From the NCBI RefSeq assembly GCF_001422325.1, contig NZ_LMMR01000006.1, positions 186,001-250,000 on the forward strand: 64,000 bases of DNA, written 5' to 3'. The stretch's first letter is position 1. Each line of letters opens with the position of its first letter. Origin of the DNA: Leifsonia sp. Leaf264. GTDB lineage: Bacteria > Actinomycetota > Actinomycetes > Actinomycetales > Microbacteriaceae. Positions 7,806 to 16,669 of the stretch are shown piece by piece. Under the pieces are notes generated by a model. That model ran no database searches, had not been told where the DNA came from, and saw only the letters and a list, made by a program, of their open reading frames with translations. The translations under genes and the position numbers were made by a program.

Positions 7806-9077
7806 ATGAAATGGTTCGAGACCGGACAGCTGAACTTCGCGCTCGGCATCGAGGACACCTTCGTCCCGCAAAGCCGCAGCGGCGAACGCGCGATCGACGA
7901 ATATGAGCTCACCCAGCACTACGAGAAAGTACACGGCGACCTTGGCCTGGTAAAGGAGGTCGGCGCCGACCTTCTGCGCTGGGGAGTGCCGTGGTACCGG
8001 GTCGCGCCTGCGCCCGGAAAATGGGACTGGTCCTGGGTGGACCAGGCGATGGACCGCTTCCGCGAACTTGAACTTCGCCCGATCATCGACCTACTCCACT
8101 ACGGAACCCCGCTCTGGCTGGACGACCAATTCGCCAATCCCGATTACCCGCAGCACATCGCCGAGCTCGCCCATCGGATGGCTGAACGCTACGGAGACGT
8201 CGCAACCGACTACACGCCCGTCAACGAACCGATCATCCATTCACTGTTCTCCGGCGAATACGCCTACTGGCCCCCCTACTACGACGGTCCCACCGGATTC
8301 GCGACAATCGCAGCATCCATCGCACACGGCATGGTCCTCAGCCAACAGGCGATCGCACACGAGCTCGGCGACCGCGCCACATTCGTACACGTCGATGCAG
8401 GGATGAGATTCGCCGGCGACGTCGACGCCCCGGAGCATCGAGACACCGTAGCGCGGCTGCGCCATCAGACATTCTTGGTCGAAGACCTCGTCACCGGAAA
8501 CGTCGGCGAGGGTCACCCACTGCTCGCCCAGCTCCACCAAGGCGGCATCACCGACAACCAATTGGACTGGTTCGTCAGAAATGCCGTGCAGCCCGACGTC
8601 ATGGGAGTCAACTACTACCCACTGCACTCGACTGAGGTCTTCGAGGCCGGTGTCCACCACACCGGAGGATTCGCCGACCCGAGGCCCGCATTCGACGCCG
8701 GATCCGACGGCCTGCGAGACGTGCTCACAACCTACGCAGAACGCTACGGCGCCCCGGTCATGCTCACTGAAACGTGTGTGACCGGGACGGTGGAAGCCCG
8801 GATCGCATGGATGGACCAATCCGTGGCGACGCTGCACGACTTGCGTGCGCAGGACGTCCCCGTCGTCGGTTTCACCTGGTGGCCCCTCTTCGACATGTAC
8901 GAGTGGACCTACCGACACAGCACCAACCCGAAAGCTCATCACCTCCTCACGATGGGTCTGTACGACCTCGTCGAGAGTCACACCGGCCAGCTCGACCGCA
9001 GACGGAACCCGGTCGCGGACCGGTTCCAGCACCACGCAACAGCCCCATCGCCCGTGACCGCCTCCGCCGGAAAGTAG
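7806..9077 (+). CDS. GH1-like (clan GH-A) glycoside hydrolase
   Basis: A 423-residue protein without a signal peptide, so cytoplasmic. It has the (beta/alpha)8 pattern of family 1-like retaining hydrolases. The proposed acid/base is Glu141 in TPVNEPIIHS and the proposed nucleophile is Glu322 in PVMLTETCVTGT. Aromatic residues in RWGVPWYRVAPAPGKWDW line the expected sugar subsite. It is somewhat short for classical GH1 enzymes (about 450 residues) and diverges around the nucleophile, so it may be a distinct branch. Lying between the importer and a GH51 arabinofuranosidase, it probably cleaves a glycosidic link in the imported oligosaccharide; the exact sugar is not deducible. Confidence 0.82.
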   Translation: MKWFETGQLNFALGIEDTFVPQSRSGERAIDEYELTQHYEKVHGDLGLVKEVGADLLRWGVPWYRVAPAPGKWDWSWVDQAMDRFRELELRPIIDLLHYGTPLWLDDQFANPDYPQHIAELAHRMAERYGDVATDYTPVNEPIIHSLFSGEYAYWPPYYDGPTGFATIAASIAHGMVLSQQAIAHELGDRATFVHVDAGMRFAGDVDAPEHRDTVARLRHQTFLVEDLVTGNVGEGHPLLAQLHQGGITDNQLDWFVRNAVQPDVMGVNYYPLHSTEVFEAGVHHTGGFADPRPAFDAGSDGLRDVLTTYAERYGAPVMLTETCVTGTVEARIAWMDQSVATLHDLRAQDVPVVGFTWWPLFDMYEWTYRHSTNPKAHHLLTMGLYDLVESHTGQLDRRRNPVADRFQHHATAPSPVTASAGK

Positions 9078-9080
9078 ACC

Positions 9081-10589
9081 ATGCAGCACGCCCACCTCAC
9101 CGTCGACACGCACGCACCCATCGGCCGCATCAACCGCCGACTGTTCGGATCATTCGTCGAACATCTCGGACGCGCCGTGTACGACGGTGTGTACGAACCC
9201 ACCCATGAACTGGCAGACGCGGACGGATTCCGTACAGACGTCATCGCCCTCGTGAAGGAGCTCGGAGTGACCGCTATCCGGTATCCGGGCGGCAACTTCG
9301 TGTCAGGGTTCCGCTGGGAAGACAGCATCGGCCCCCAAGAGAGCCGCCCGCAACGCCTCGACCTCGCCTGGCACTCCACCGAAACCAACCAGGTCGGCCT
9401 GCACGAGTTCTCCTCCTGGCTTGAAAAGGTCGGCAGCGAGCTGATGCTTGCCGTCAACCTCGGAACCCGAGGAATGCAGGAAGCGCTCGACCTGCTCGAG
9501 TACAGCAACTTGCCCACACCAAGCACCTTGTCGAACTTCCGAGCAGAGAACGGCCGGGCTGAACCGTTCGCGGTCGCTATGTGGTGCTTGGGCAACGAGA
9601 TGGACGGCCCGTGGCAGCTCGGGCACCGTTCCGCCGACGACTACGGCAAGATCGCTGCGCAGACCGCTCACGCGATGCGGTCATTCGACCCGTCGCTCGA
9701 ACTCGTGGTGTGCGGGTCCTCAAGCGCATCAATGCCAACGTTCGGGGAGTGGGAACGCGTCGTCCTCGGACACACCTACGAGTTGGTGGATTACATCTCC
9801 TGCCATGCCTACTACGAAGACAAAGGCGACCGTGCCTCCTTCCTAGCCTCAGGTGTCGACATGGACCGTTTCATCGACACCGTCGTGGCGACGATCGATC
9901 ACGTCAAAGCGGTCCGCAAGAGCGACCGGGTCGTCAACATCTCCTTCGACGAATGGAACATCTGGTACAACACACGGTTCGAAAATGTCGACAAGATCCA
10001 GGGCATCGACAACTGGCCCATCGCACCGCGCCTGCTAGAAGATGTGTACACAGTCACCGACGCCGTCGTGTTCGGAAGCCTGCTGATCTCACTGCTGAAG
10101 CACGCCGACCGTGTGACCAGTGCTTCTCTTGCCCAGCTCGTCAACGTGATCGCACCGATCATGACCGAACCCGGCGGTCCGTCCTGGCGGCAGACGACAT
10201 TCTTCCCTTTCGCCGCGGCGTCGGCGCACGCCCGCGGTGAGGCACTGCGTGTGAACGTGGCAACCGAAACCTACCCAACTGAAGCGTTCGGAAACGTCCC
10301 CACAGTTGACGCCGTCGCCACTTTCGACTCCTCAGCCAATCGGGCCGCCGTGTACCTGATCAACCGGTCGGAGACCGAGGAAGTTCAGGCGACGATCGAC
10401 CTCGGATCCCTCCCCCCCGTATCTGCATCGGCGAAAACGATGCACGACGAGGACCCGAATGCAGCCAACACGCTCGAGGAACCCGATCGGGTGGGGCTTC
10501 GGAGCAATGACTCCGTCCGGATCGATGGCTCGGGGGTGTCGATCACTCTGCCGCCGATCTCGTGGACCGAGATCACGCTGTCCATGTAG
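9081..10589 (+). CDS. Alpha-L-arabinofuranosidase, GH51
   Basis: A 502-residue cytoplasmic enzyme with the standard GH51 layout: a (beta/alpha)8 barrel (about 1-385) and a C-terminal beta domain. The acid/base is Glu173 in WCLGNEMDGPWQ; the nucleophile is Glu291 in ISFDEWNIWY. The N-terminal segment IGRINRRLFGSFVEHLGRAVY and AIRYPGGNFVSGFRWEDSIGP are family hallmarks. It removes terminal arabinofuranosyl units from arabino-oligosaccharides. It starts three bases after the stop of the GH1-like gene. The length matches the usual intracellular GH51 enzymes. Confidence 0.95.
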   Translation: MQHAHLTVDTHAPIGRINRRLFGSFVEHLGRAVYDGVYEPTHELADADGFRTDVIALVKELGVTAIRYPGGNFVSGFRWEDSIGPQESRPQRLDLAWHSTETNQVGLHEFSSWLEKVGSELMLAVNLGTRGMQEALDLLEYSNLPTPSTLSNFRAENGRAEPFAVAMWCLGNEMDGPWQLGHRSADDYGKIAAQTAHAMRSFDPSLELVVCGSSSASMPTFGEWERVVLGHTYELVDYISCHAYYEDKGDRASFLASGVDMDRFIDTVVATIDHVKAVRKSDRVVNISFDEWNIWYNTRFENVDKIQGIDNWPIAPRLLEDVYTVTDAVVFGSLLISLLKHADRVTSASLAQLVNVIAPIMTEPGGPSWRQTTFFPFAAASAHARGEALRVNVATETYPTEAFGNVPTVDAVATFDSSANRAAVYLINRSETEEVQATIDLGSLPPVSASAKTMHDEDPNAANTLEEPDRVGLRSNDSVRIDGSGVSITLPPISWTEITLSM

Positions 10590-10621
10590 CCCAACAGACC
10601 ACGGCACCACACGAAGGAGAA

Positions 10622-12301
10622 ATGATGATGACAAAGAAGTCCTTTTCACCTACACCCCCGCGCGGGCGCCGACGGTTATGGGCGGTCGCGGTGACCGCCC
10701 TCGCTCTCGTCGTGCCGTTCACTGCCGCCTCCCCGGCAAGTGCTGTCACGACGGACAACGGCTCCCTGGTGTACTCCCCCGCAGCAGGGACCTCCTTCAA
10801 CCCGGAAGGAGGACAGCCCGCCGGAAGCACCTACGCCAAGATGATCGTGCTGAAGAACAGCGGAACGTCGAACGGAACCCAGCTGGTCACGTTCGATCAG
10901 CTTGTTCTGGAGAACGGCGTACAGGTCTATCCGATCTACCGCAGCACCAACAACGGCGCGAGTTGGACTCGTGTCGCTGCGGTGAAGCCAAGCACCCAGT
11001 TCCCGACGCTGACCCGCACCGCCCAGCCGTCGCTGTATGAGACACCGATCCAGCTCGGCAGTTTGCCAGCCGGCACCCTCCTCCTGTCCGGGATGATCAT
11101 GCCGACTGATCGTTCCAGCAGCCGACTGGTCACCTACAAAAGCCTCGATAAGGGCGTCACCTGGTCGTATCTGAGCACAGTCGATACCGGCGGGCCCGCC
11201 ACGTACGACCCCAGCCCAACATCCACCACGTCGACTGTCTGGGAACCATCCATCGCCGTCGACGCCAACGGTGGTCTGGTGACGTACTTCTCCGACGAAC
11301 GACAGAAGGCGAACAACGTCCTGCAAGCCATCAGCTACCGTCGCTCAACCGACGGCGGCCTGACCTGGGGCAGCCTCGTCAACGTGTCCGCCCCCACGAA
11401 CAACAGCGACCGACCCGGGATGATCACCGTGACGCGGATGCCCGACGGCCGCTACGTGGCGACCTTCGAGGTTGTGAACCGTCCAAGCCAGACGAACAAC
11501 ACCGCCCCCGTGTATTTCAAGATCTCACCTGACGGATTGAACTGGTCACCGACCACCAGTATCGGCACACAGATCAAACTGGCCAACGGCCGAGGAATCG
11601 GTTCGTCCCCCGAGGTGCGTTGGGTACCGACGGTCGGCAACGCCAACGGCATGCTCGTCGTCACATCAAAGTGGGGCTTGGACGCATCCGGCAACATTGA
11701 CGGAGGACAGAACTTCTTCGTCAACCGCAACCTGGGCAGCGGATCATGGGAACAGCTGCCCTACGCGGTCACCTACGACTCTGCCGACAACCAAGGCGGC
11801 ACATTCAGCGGCTTCGCTCAGGGCTTCGATTCGAGTGCGGACGGCAAGACGCTCTACCAGTCCACCAACGTGGAGAACCTCTCGACAACGTATAACGATG
11901 TCCGAGTGGGGTCGGTGCCGATCAACGCGGATCAATACGAAGCCGAGGCTGCAACACGGACCGACACATCACTGGTGTCACAGCCGGATGCGAAGGGTGG
12001 TTCCAAGGTCGGCAACATCAACAATCCGACCAGCTTGGTGCGCTTCACCGTGCAAGCGGCGACAGCTGGCACGTACACAATGAATGTCCGCTACGACAAC
12101 GGCACGGGCGCCATCAGCTCCCACAATGTGAGCGTGAACGGTGGGGCCAATTCGGCGCTGTCTTATCCGGCAACACCCAACTGGGGCAGGTTCGGATGGG
12201 CGCAACGCACCGTCACGTTGAATGCGGGATCCAACACGATCGCGTTCACGAAGGGCACCGGGTTCGCTGAGCTTGACCAGATTCAGATCTACAAGCCGTA
12301 A
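10622..12301 (+). CDS. Secreted GH93-like exo-arabinanase with carbohydrate-binding module
   Basis: A 559-residue secreted protein. AAGGAG precedes a run of three ATG codons (10622, 10625, 10628). Residues about 1-43 form a basic then hydrophobic signal ending near ASPASA. The catalytic part (about 50-440) has sialidase-fold Asp-box-like repeats (STNNGASWTRV, SLDKGVTWSYL, STDGGLTWGSL) as in GH93 exo-1,5-arabinanases. The C-terminal part (about 455-558) starts with QYEAEAATRTD and has the beta-sandwich pattern of CBM6/CBM35-like modules. It probably acts outside the cell on arabinan and feeds the importer. The GH93 call rests on fold plus context; a sialidase-like enzyme of other specificity is the alternative. 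Confidence 0.78.
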   Translation: MMMTKKSFSPTPPRGRRRLWAVAVTALALVVPFTAASPASAVTTDNGSLVYSPAAGTSFNPEGGQPAGSTYAKMIVLKNSGTSNGTQLVTFDQLVLENGVQVYPIYRSTNNGASWTRVAAVKPSTQFPTLTRTAQPSLYETPIQLGSLPAGTLLLSGMIMPTDRSSSRLVTYKSLDKGVTWSYLSTVDTGGPATYDPSPTSTTSTVWEPSIAVDANGGLVTYFSDERQKANNVLQAISYRRSTDGGLTWGSLVNVSAPTNNSDRPGMITVTRMPDGRYVATFEVVNRPSQTNNTAPVYFKISPDGLNWSPTTSIGTQIKLANGRGIGSSPEVRWVPTVGNANGMLVVTSKWGLDASGNIDGGQNFFVNRNLGSGSWEQLPYAVTYDSADNQGGTFSGFAQGFDSSADGKTLYQSTNVENLSTTYNDVRVGSVPINADQYEAEAATRTDTSLVSQPDAKGGSKVGNINNPTSLVRFTVQAATAGTYTMNVRYDNGTGAISSHNVSVNGGANSALSYPATPNWGRFGWAQRTVTLNAGSNTIAFTKGTGFAELDQIQIYKP

Positions 12302-12318
12302 CCGCTAACCCCTGCAGG

Positions 12319-12360
12319 CAAAGGGGAGGGGCCTGCCACGAGACAGCCTCTCCCCATTTG
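12319..12360 (+). terminator. Hairpin terminator after the arabinan operon
   Basis: The arms CAAAGGGGAG (12319-12328) and CTCCCCATTTG (12350-12360) pair with one bulge, 17 bases after the operon's last stop codon. There is only a short T-run (ATTTG), so strength is uncertain. Confidence 0.55.
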
Positions 12361-12469
12361 CGGCGGCCGCGGTGTCCTCCGCGGAGCCACGCATATTCGG
12401 CAGTCCGCAGTCGTATCCACAGATATATCTTGAATCTGGGCGATCGTCACGCCGACGGGATGGGACTCC

Positions 12470-13798
12470 ATGACTGAACTTTCAGAACTCGCAGCGGACG
12501 CATTCATCTTTGGGTACCCGCTGGTCTACAACTTGACCTCTCTGCAAGTCATCTCCGGTCGAGGAATGGGTGGCCTCCCGGCGACTCAGTTCAACGAGTT
12601 CGGGTTCGCGCACAAACTGGCCAATCCTTCCGTCCCGTTCGTGAGTGTTAACAACGACACCGTCTACGCGCTCGCTCAGCTCGACCTGTCTGGCGGACCT
12701 TTGACGCTGCACGTCCCGGACACCGATGGCGCTTACTACGTACTGCAGTTCGTCGACGTCTGGACTAACAACTTCGCCTACCTCGGCCGTCGCGCTACCG
12801 GCACCGCGGAAGGCGAGTATCTGATCGCCGGCCCCGTATGGGACGGCGTGAATCCTGACAACCTGCCCGTCATCACTGCACCCACCGACATCGTCAGCAT
12901 CGTTGGCCGTCTGGCCTGCTCTGGTCCTGACGACCTGTCACGTGTCCTCAAACTCCAGCAGCAGTTCACGCTCACACCGACCGACGGCAGCACGCCGCTC
13001 GTCGGCATCCCAAGTGGAAACCTCGAACTGCCCAAGTCTCTGCAGTTCTGGGACCAGCTGCGGCTCTGGTCTCAGGCCTTCCCGCCCGGCGGAGATGACC
13101 TCGAGTTCCTTGCTGGCCTCGGACGGCTCGGGCTGCTCGACCACGGCGATCCGTATATGTCTGCCGCCTCTGAGCTTGTCGCCGCGCTGACGGAAGGGCT
13201 TGCGGCTGGGCAGACGCGGCTGGAAGCGGCCGCGCGCACAGAAGATCCGGACGCCGTGAACGGGTGGCAGATGAGCCTGCACCTCTTTGATTACAACCGC
13301 AGCGCGTTCGGCATCGGCACGATCGATACGGACAAGTGGAAGATCGCAGACCGGGACGTCGCCTACCTCACTCGTGCCGTCGCCGCCCGCAATGCACTCT
13401 GGGGTAACCACGCCTACGAAGCCGTCTATCCCCAGGTGTACGTCGACGACAACGGAGACCAGCTGAACGGGTCCCGCCAGTATGAGATCACCTTCACTGA
13501 GCTACCGCCAGTCGACGCGTTCTGGTCATTGACGATGTACTCCACGCCCGATTATTTCCTCGTCGAGAACCAGATTGAGCGGTACTCGATCGGCGACCGA
13601 ACAAGCGGCATCTACTACGCCGCTGACGGGTCACTAACCATCTATCTGCAACAACACGAACCCGAAGACGCGGATCGCAGAGCGAATTGGCTCCCCACAC
13701 CGCAGGGTGATTTCCGGCCAATGCTGCGCATGTACCAGCCTCGTGACGCAGTCCTCAACGGCTCGTACAGTCTCCCCGCCATCCGACGTGTCAGCTGA
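12470..13798 (+). CDS. DUF1254/DUF1214 domain protein
   Basis: A 442-residue protein with the two domains of this widespread family. The N-terminal part starts FIFGYPLVYNLTSLQV and contains FVSVNNDTVYALAQLDL and DGAYYVLQFVDVWTNNFAYL. The C-terminal part has PPVDAFWSLTMYSTPDYFLV and ANWLPTPQGDFRPMLRMYQP. The biochemical role of the family is not established. It has no signal peptide and is separated from the arabinan operon by a hairpin, so it is probably its own transcription unit. Confidence 0.88.
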   Translation: MTELSELAADAFIFGYPLVYNLTSLQVISGRGMGGLPATQFNEFGFAHKLANPSVPFVSVNNDTVYALAQLDLSGGPLTLHVPDTDGAYYVLQFVDVWTNNFAYLGRRATGTAEGEYLIAGPVWDGVNPDNLPVITAPTDIVSIVGRLACSGPDDLSRVLKLQQQFTLTPTDGSTPLVGIPSGNLELPKSLQFWDQLRLWSQAFPPGGDDLEFLAGLGRLGLLDHGDPYMSAASELVAALTEGLAAGQTRLEAAARTEDPDAVNGWQMSLHLFDYNRSAFGIGTIDTDKWKIADRDVAYLTRAVAARNALWGNHAYEAVYPQVYVDDNGDQLNGSRQYEITFTELPPVDAFWSLTMYSTPDYFLVENQIERYSIGDRTSGIYYAADGSLTIYLQQHEPEDADRRANWLPTPQGDFRPMLRMYQPRDAVLNGSYSLPAIRRVS

Positions 13799-14028
13799 CT
13801 ACGACGATCGGTTTCGCAACTGAACGACAAATCCCCGGTCCGCAAAGGCCGCCATATCTGACATGAGCAAGGCCAGCTTCGCTGGCGAATCGAACCAGTC
13901 CCCACACCACCCGATGAGTGTCCGTCACCGGTCGTTTAGAAGCTTCAGGCTGTTTAGACGCTTTAGACCTTTGGTCGACGTCGGTATGTTGCGTCTCCTC
14001 GTGGGGCCGTCTTTACTCAGCGGCTCTT

Positions 14029-14757
14029 TCAAGTTCGGACCGGATTGTCCGTCGGCCTGGCCGTCTGGCGGGTCATCTCCAAAATGATCTGGCTCAGATC
14101 TGGTCCGTGCACGGTCGCGGACCTGAACCACTCCTCCTTCGCGACTTTGTCGCCGTTTCGCACCCGTTCACGGAGGTCGTCTTCCGCTATGAAGGTGACC
14201 GCCACCGTGTTTCCGGTCATGCTGCCGACAGTGTCCCGAAGTACACGCGTGACGCCTTCGATGACGTCCGCCCGTAGCTCTGTGCTCTCGGGGACAACAA
14301 CGATGAACCGTGCACTTCTCTCCCATGCACCTCGAAGGGCTCCGGAAGGGGCGCATAGGGCGATGCTGACGCCAGCCGGCGCGACCTGTTCGCACACTCG
14401 GCGCGCTTGCCGAAGCACGAGGAGCCTGGCGTCGAGGAGGAGTTGGATTCCGTCCCAGGCGACGTGGGTTCGGTTGATCGTATAGGCGTTCGCCCTCCCG
14501 ACCTTCGTTAGCGTCATAACGCCGATGCTCACCAATTCTTTGAGGGCGGCGCGTGTCCGGGGTGCGCTGACACCGGCTGCGGTGGCGACAACAGCTGTGA
14601 GTGTCGGTTCTGAGCGTTGGCGGAGGGCGCGGATGATGTGCGTGACGTCCGCGCCGAGGACGTCGGCGCCAGGATCATGCAGCAGCATGTCGAAGGTCCA
14701 CGGCACAGTCCGGCGTCCGTCGCCGCGAACAGCGCTGCCGAACCACCCCCGGATCAA
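14029..14757 (-). CDS. Winged-helix protein with degenerate nucleotidyltransferase-like domain (second paralog)
   Basis: A 242-residue protein, last in a three-gene minus-strand operon. Its ATG (14755-14757) overlaps the stop of the previous gene as ATGA. Residues about 20-95 match a winged helix: a helix-turn-helix (LTAVVATAAGVSAPRTRAAL), then VSIGVMTLTKVGRANAYTIN, the wing seen in wHTH-nucleotidyltransferase fusions. Residues about 100-205 align in layout with an MNT-type nucleotidyltransferase, but the GS...DxD metal-binding signature is absent (CAPSGALRGAWERSARFIVV in its place). Catalysis by the usual mechanism is therefore unlikely. Its operon partner at 14754-15431 has the same design. 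It could be a DNA- or nucleotide-sensing regulator; the function is unknown. Confidence 0.75.
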   Translation of the reverse strand: MIRGWFGSAVRGDGRRTVPWTFDMLLHDPGADVLGADVTHIIRALRQRSEPTLTAVVATAAGVSAPRTRAALKELVSIGVMTLTKVGRANAYTINRTHVAWDGIQLLLDARLLVLRQARRVCEQVAPAGVSIALCAPSGALRGAWERSARFIVVVPESTELRADVIEGVTRVLRDTVGSMTGNTVAVTFIAEDDLRERVRNGDKVAKEEWFRSATVHGPDLSQIILEMTRQTARPTDNPVRT

Positions 14758-15431
14758 GCGTCAGGTCGGCGTTTCTTGGCATTCCCCGCACCTCCGACCG
14801 TTGCTAGTCCTACTTCGTTCTGCCGGCATGCCCATTCCAAATGTGCTCCTTCATCGAGTACGGGCAGGGCGCGTACATCATCTGCGTTCATCCATCGTCG
14901 GATCGTTTCGGCGTCTCCGGATTTGACGATCTTCTGCTGTTCCTGCAATGGCTCTTGATGCACGATTGTGGTGAACGTGATGTCGTCGGCCAGCGCGTCG
15001 ATCTCTTGCCGCACCGAAATGCGAGGGTCTGAGCGAACGCCGGGGACGATCAGCACTAGACGAGTTCGGGGTATGAACTGTCTGCTGTCCACCGGCACCG
15101 CCCCGTACAACGCGACCCGAGTACCCGGCCCGCCGAGACGTTCGCCTAGCATTGCGAGCGCCTGTTCGACGAGGATGTTGGCGTCGAGCAGGCTCGAGAT
15201 GCCCGGCCAGTATGCGCTCCCCCGGTTCACAGCGATGAGATCGATTTCCGGCGGCCAGAGAATGCCGATGTCGAATAGTCGGTCCACATCATCCGCCACC
15301 TCCCGGATGTCTTGATCGAGAACTGCGGCCAGCAGTTCAAGCTTGCATCCTTCGTCGAAGAGAGCGACGGCTCGGATCAGCGCAGCCGTCTGATACCCAA
15401 GCAGTGCGGCGCCCATGTCTGCAAGCAGCAT
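14754..15431 (-). CDS. Winged-helix protein with degenerate nucleotidyltransferase-like domain (first paralog)
   Basis: A 225-residue protein, middle gene of the operon, starting three bases after the metallophosphoesterase stop and overlapping the next gene by four bases. The layout parallels its neighbour: an N-terminal helical/winged-helix part (about 8-75, with LLAAVLDQDIREVADDVDRL and DLIAVNRGSAYWPGISSLLD) and a C-terminal alpha/beta domain (about 80-190, VALYGAVPVDSRQFIPRTRL). Again no GSx(8-12)DxD motif is present. Sequence identity with the neighbour is low by eye; the relation is judged from domain order and the shared position of the SSLLDANILV / QLLLDARLLV helix. Function unknown. 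Confidence 0.72.
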   Translation of the reverse strand: MLLADMGAALLGYQTAALIRAVALFDEGCKLELLAAVLDQDIREVADDVDRLFDIGILWPPEIDLIAVNRGSAYWPGISSLLDANILVEQALAMLGERLGGPGTRVALYGAVPVDSRQFIPRTRLVLIVPGVRSDPRISVRQEIDALADDITFTTIVHQEPLQEQQKIVKSGDAETIRRWMNADDVRALPVLDEGAHLEWACRQNEVGLATVGGAGNAKKRRPDA

Positions 15432-15434
15432 GCG

Positions 15435-16535
15435 TCAGTCCCCCTCGTCTGGCTGCAGCCGTTCGATGTGACGTATCAAAGATGACCTGTGCTCCATGGC
15501 TTCGGCTGAAGAGTCGTCCCGGTTCAGGGTCCATTGGCCGATCTCCCCGATGCGTGCGACGTCGATGGATCGGAGATCGAGCTCGCGGTCGTTCGTGCTT
15601 CCTGTTGCGTACCGGCCCGGGATCCGGTTCACGGTTCGGCGATCGAGGTCGAAAAGGTAGACGCTGCCGACGGTGTGCACGGCCCATCTGCCTGAGTGTT
15701 CCGTCGCGAGGTCGGTGACCTGCGGAACTCTCGGAACGGCAACGCCAACGGTGGTGAGGAAGTCGAGTTGCAGCGTTTCCGTGTCGAGAATCGCGGTACT
15801 CGCGGTGTCCTTGGCGGAGAGCTGGTCAAGGATGATTACACGGGTTCGCGTGTTGACGTAGCCGAGGTAGCCGATGACCTCATCGACCTGGACGTGGTAG
15901 TGGCCGCCGACCGAAAGCTCGGGCCCGACGGCGTGGATTGCCCGGGTCAGCATGCGACGGCCGCGCACGGCGTACTCGAGGCTTTCATCGGTCCAGAATT
16001 TGTCGGTCAGTGTGAGCGCCTGGTCGAGGCTCGTCACGTCGAGCGGGGCATCGTGGGAGAACAGGACGTCGGCATAGCCTGAGCCGACCGTCTGCAGGTC
16101 GGCTCCGGTGATCGATTCTTCCGGCCACCATGACTCTCCTTCAGTGCGGATCTCGTGGTCGATGGAGTTCGCTCCACCGATCGCGACGAACGATCGACCG
16201 GACGGAAATGTGCCGCGGACGCCGGTGTCCAGGTGGGCGATGGTCGGTCGCAGCCAGCGGACGCCATCCTCGTCAGCGGGGAACTGGCGTAGCTTCGGAA
16301 TCCAGTCGTGGTTCCCGTGGACGAAGTGCAGCACTTGGCCGCGTCTTTGGAGTTTCAAGTTCAGGCGGTCCAAGTTGTGACCCCAGTTCTGACCCGGCCA
16401 GACGACACCGAAGTCACCGAGCTGGATTAGCGCGGTGATGCCGTGGTCGCGAAGTGACGCGGCGGCGGACATGATGTCGCCGAGGTTGCCGTGGGCATCG
16501 CCGAGGAGGCCGATCCGGTCCGCTGCTTCGAACAT
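15435..16535 (-). CDS. Calcineurin-like metallophosphoesterase
   Basis: A 366-residue protein, first of a three-gene operon. The ATG at 16533-16535 is preceded by GAGGTGG on the minus strand; an in-frame GTG at 16562 lacks a site. The dinuclear-metal ligands are clear: GDAHGN (Asp13, His15), LGDFG (Asp41), GNHDW (Asn75, His76), then SHDAP and GGHYH. The phosphoesterase domain covers about residues 5-230. The C-terminal 130 residues, ending near SSLIRHIERLQPDEGD, match nothing recognised. It hydrolyses a phosphoester of unknown identity (nucleotide, nucleic acid or protein). Coupling to two winged-helix/NTase-like proteins suggests it is the enzymatic arm of a small regulatory or defence unit (inference). 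Confidence 0.88.
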   Translation of the reverse strand: MFEAADRIGLLGDAHGNLGDIMSAAASLRDHGITALIQLGDFGVVWPGQNWGHNLDRLNLKLQRRGQVLHFVHGNHDWIPKLRQFPADEDGVRWLRPTIAHLDTGVRGTFPSGRSFVAIGGANSIDHEIRTEGESWWPEESITGADLQTVGSGYADVLFSHDAPLDVTSLDQALTLTDKFWTDESLEYAVRGRRMLTRAIHAVGPELSVGGHYHVQVDEVIGYLGYVNTRTRVIILDQLSAKDTASTAILDTETLQLDFLTTVGVAVPRVPQVTDLATEHSGRWAVHTVGSVYLFDLDRRTVNRIPGRYATGSTNDRELDLRSIDVARIGEIGQWTLNRDDSSAEAMEHRSSLIRHIERLQPDEGD

Positions 16536-16546
16536 GCCCACCTCGT

Positions 16547-16575
16547 TGGTTATCAAAATCACCGTTAGTGGTTAT
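16547..16575. promoter_or_regulatory. Direct repeats upstream of the metallophosphoesterase operon
   Basis: TGGTTAT occurs at 16547-16553 and 16569-16575, exactly 22 bp apart, in an unusually AT-rich stretch for this genome. The pair sits directly in front of the operon start, where a promoter and operator are expected. The operon itself encodes two winged-helix proteins that could bind here. Confidence 0.4.
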
Positions 16576-16669
16576 TTTGCACGACACTGGAGGAATGAGC
16601 AAGCAGTCAGGAGATGGCGCCTACCAGAGCGAAACGGTGGAAGGCGCGGCAGCCATATGCCGCTCCGGA

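Noticed and set aside
13863-14277. Two plus-strand frames downstream of the DUF1254 gene
   Set aside because: Short, overlapping each other and antisense to the winged-helix gene end; no ribosome site. The TTTAGA repeats near 13935-13970 are noted but too short to call.
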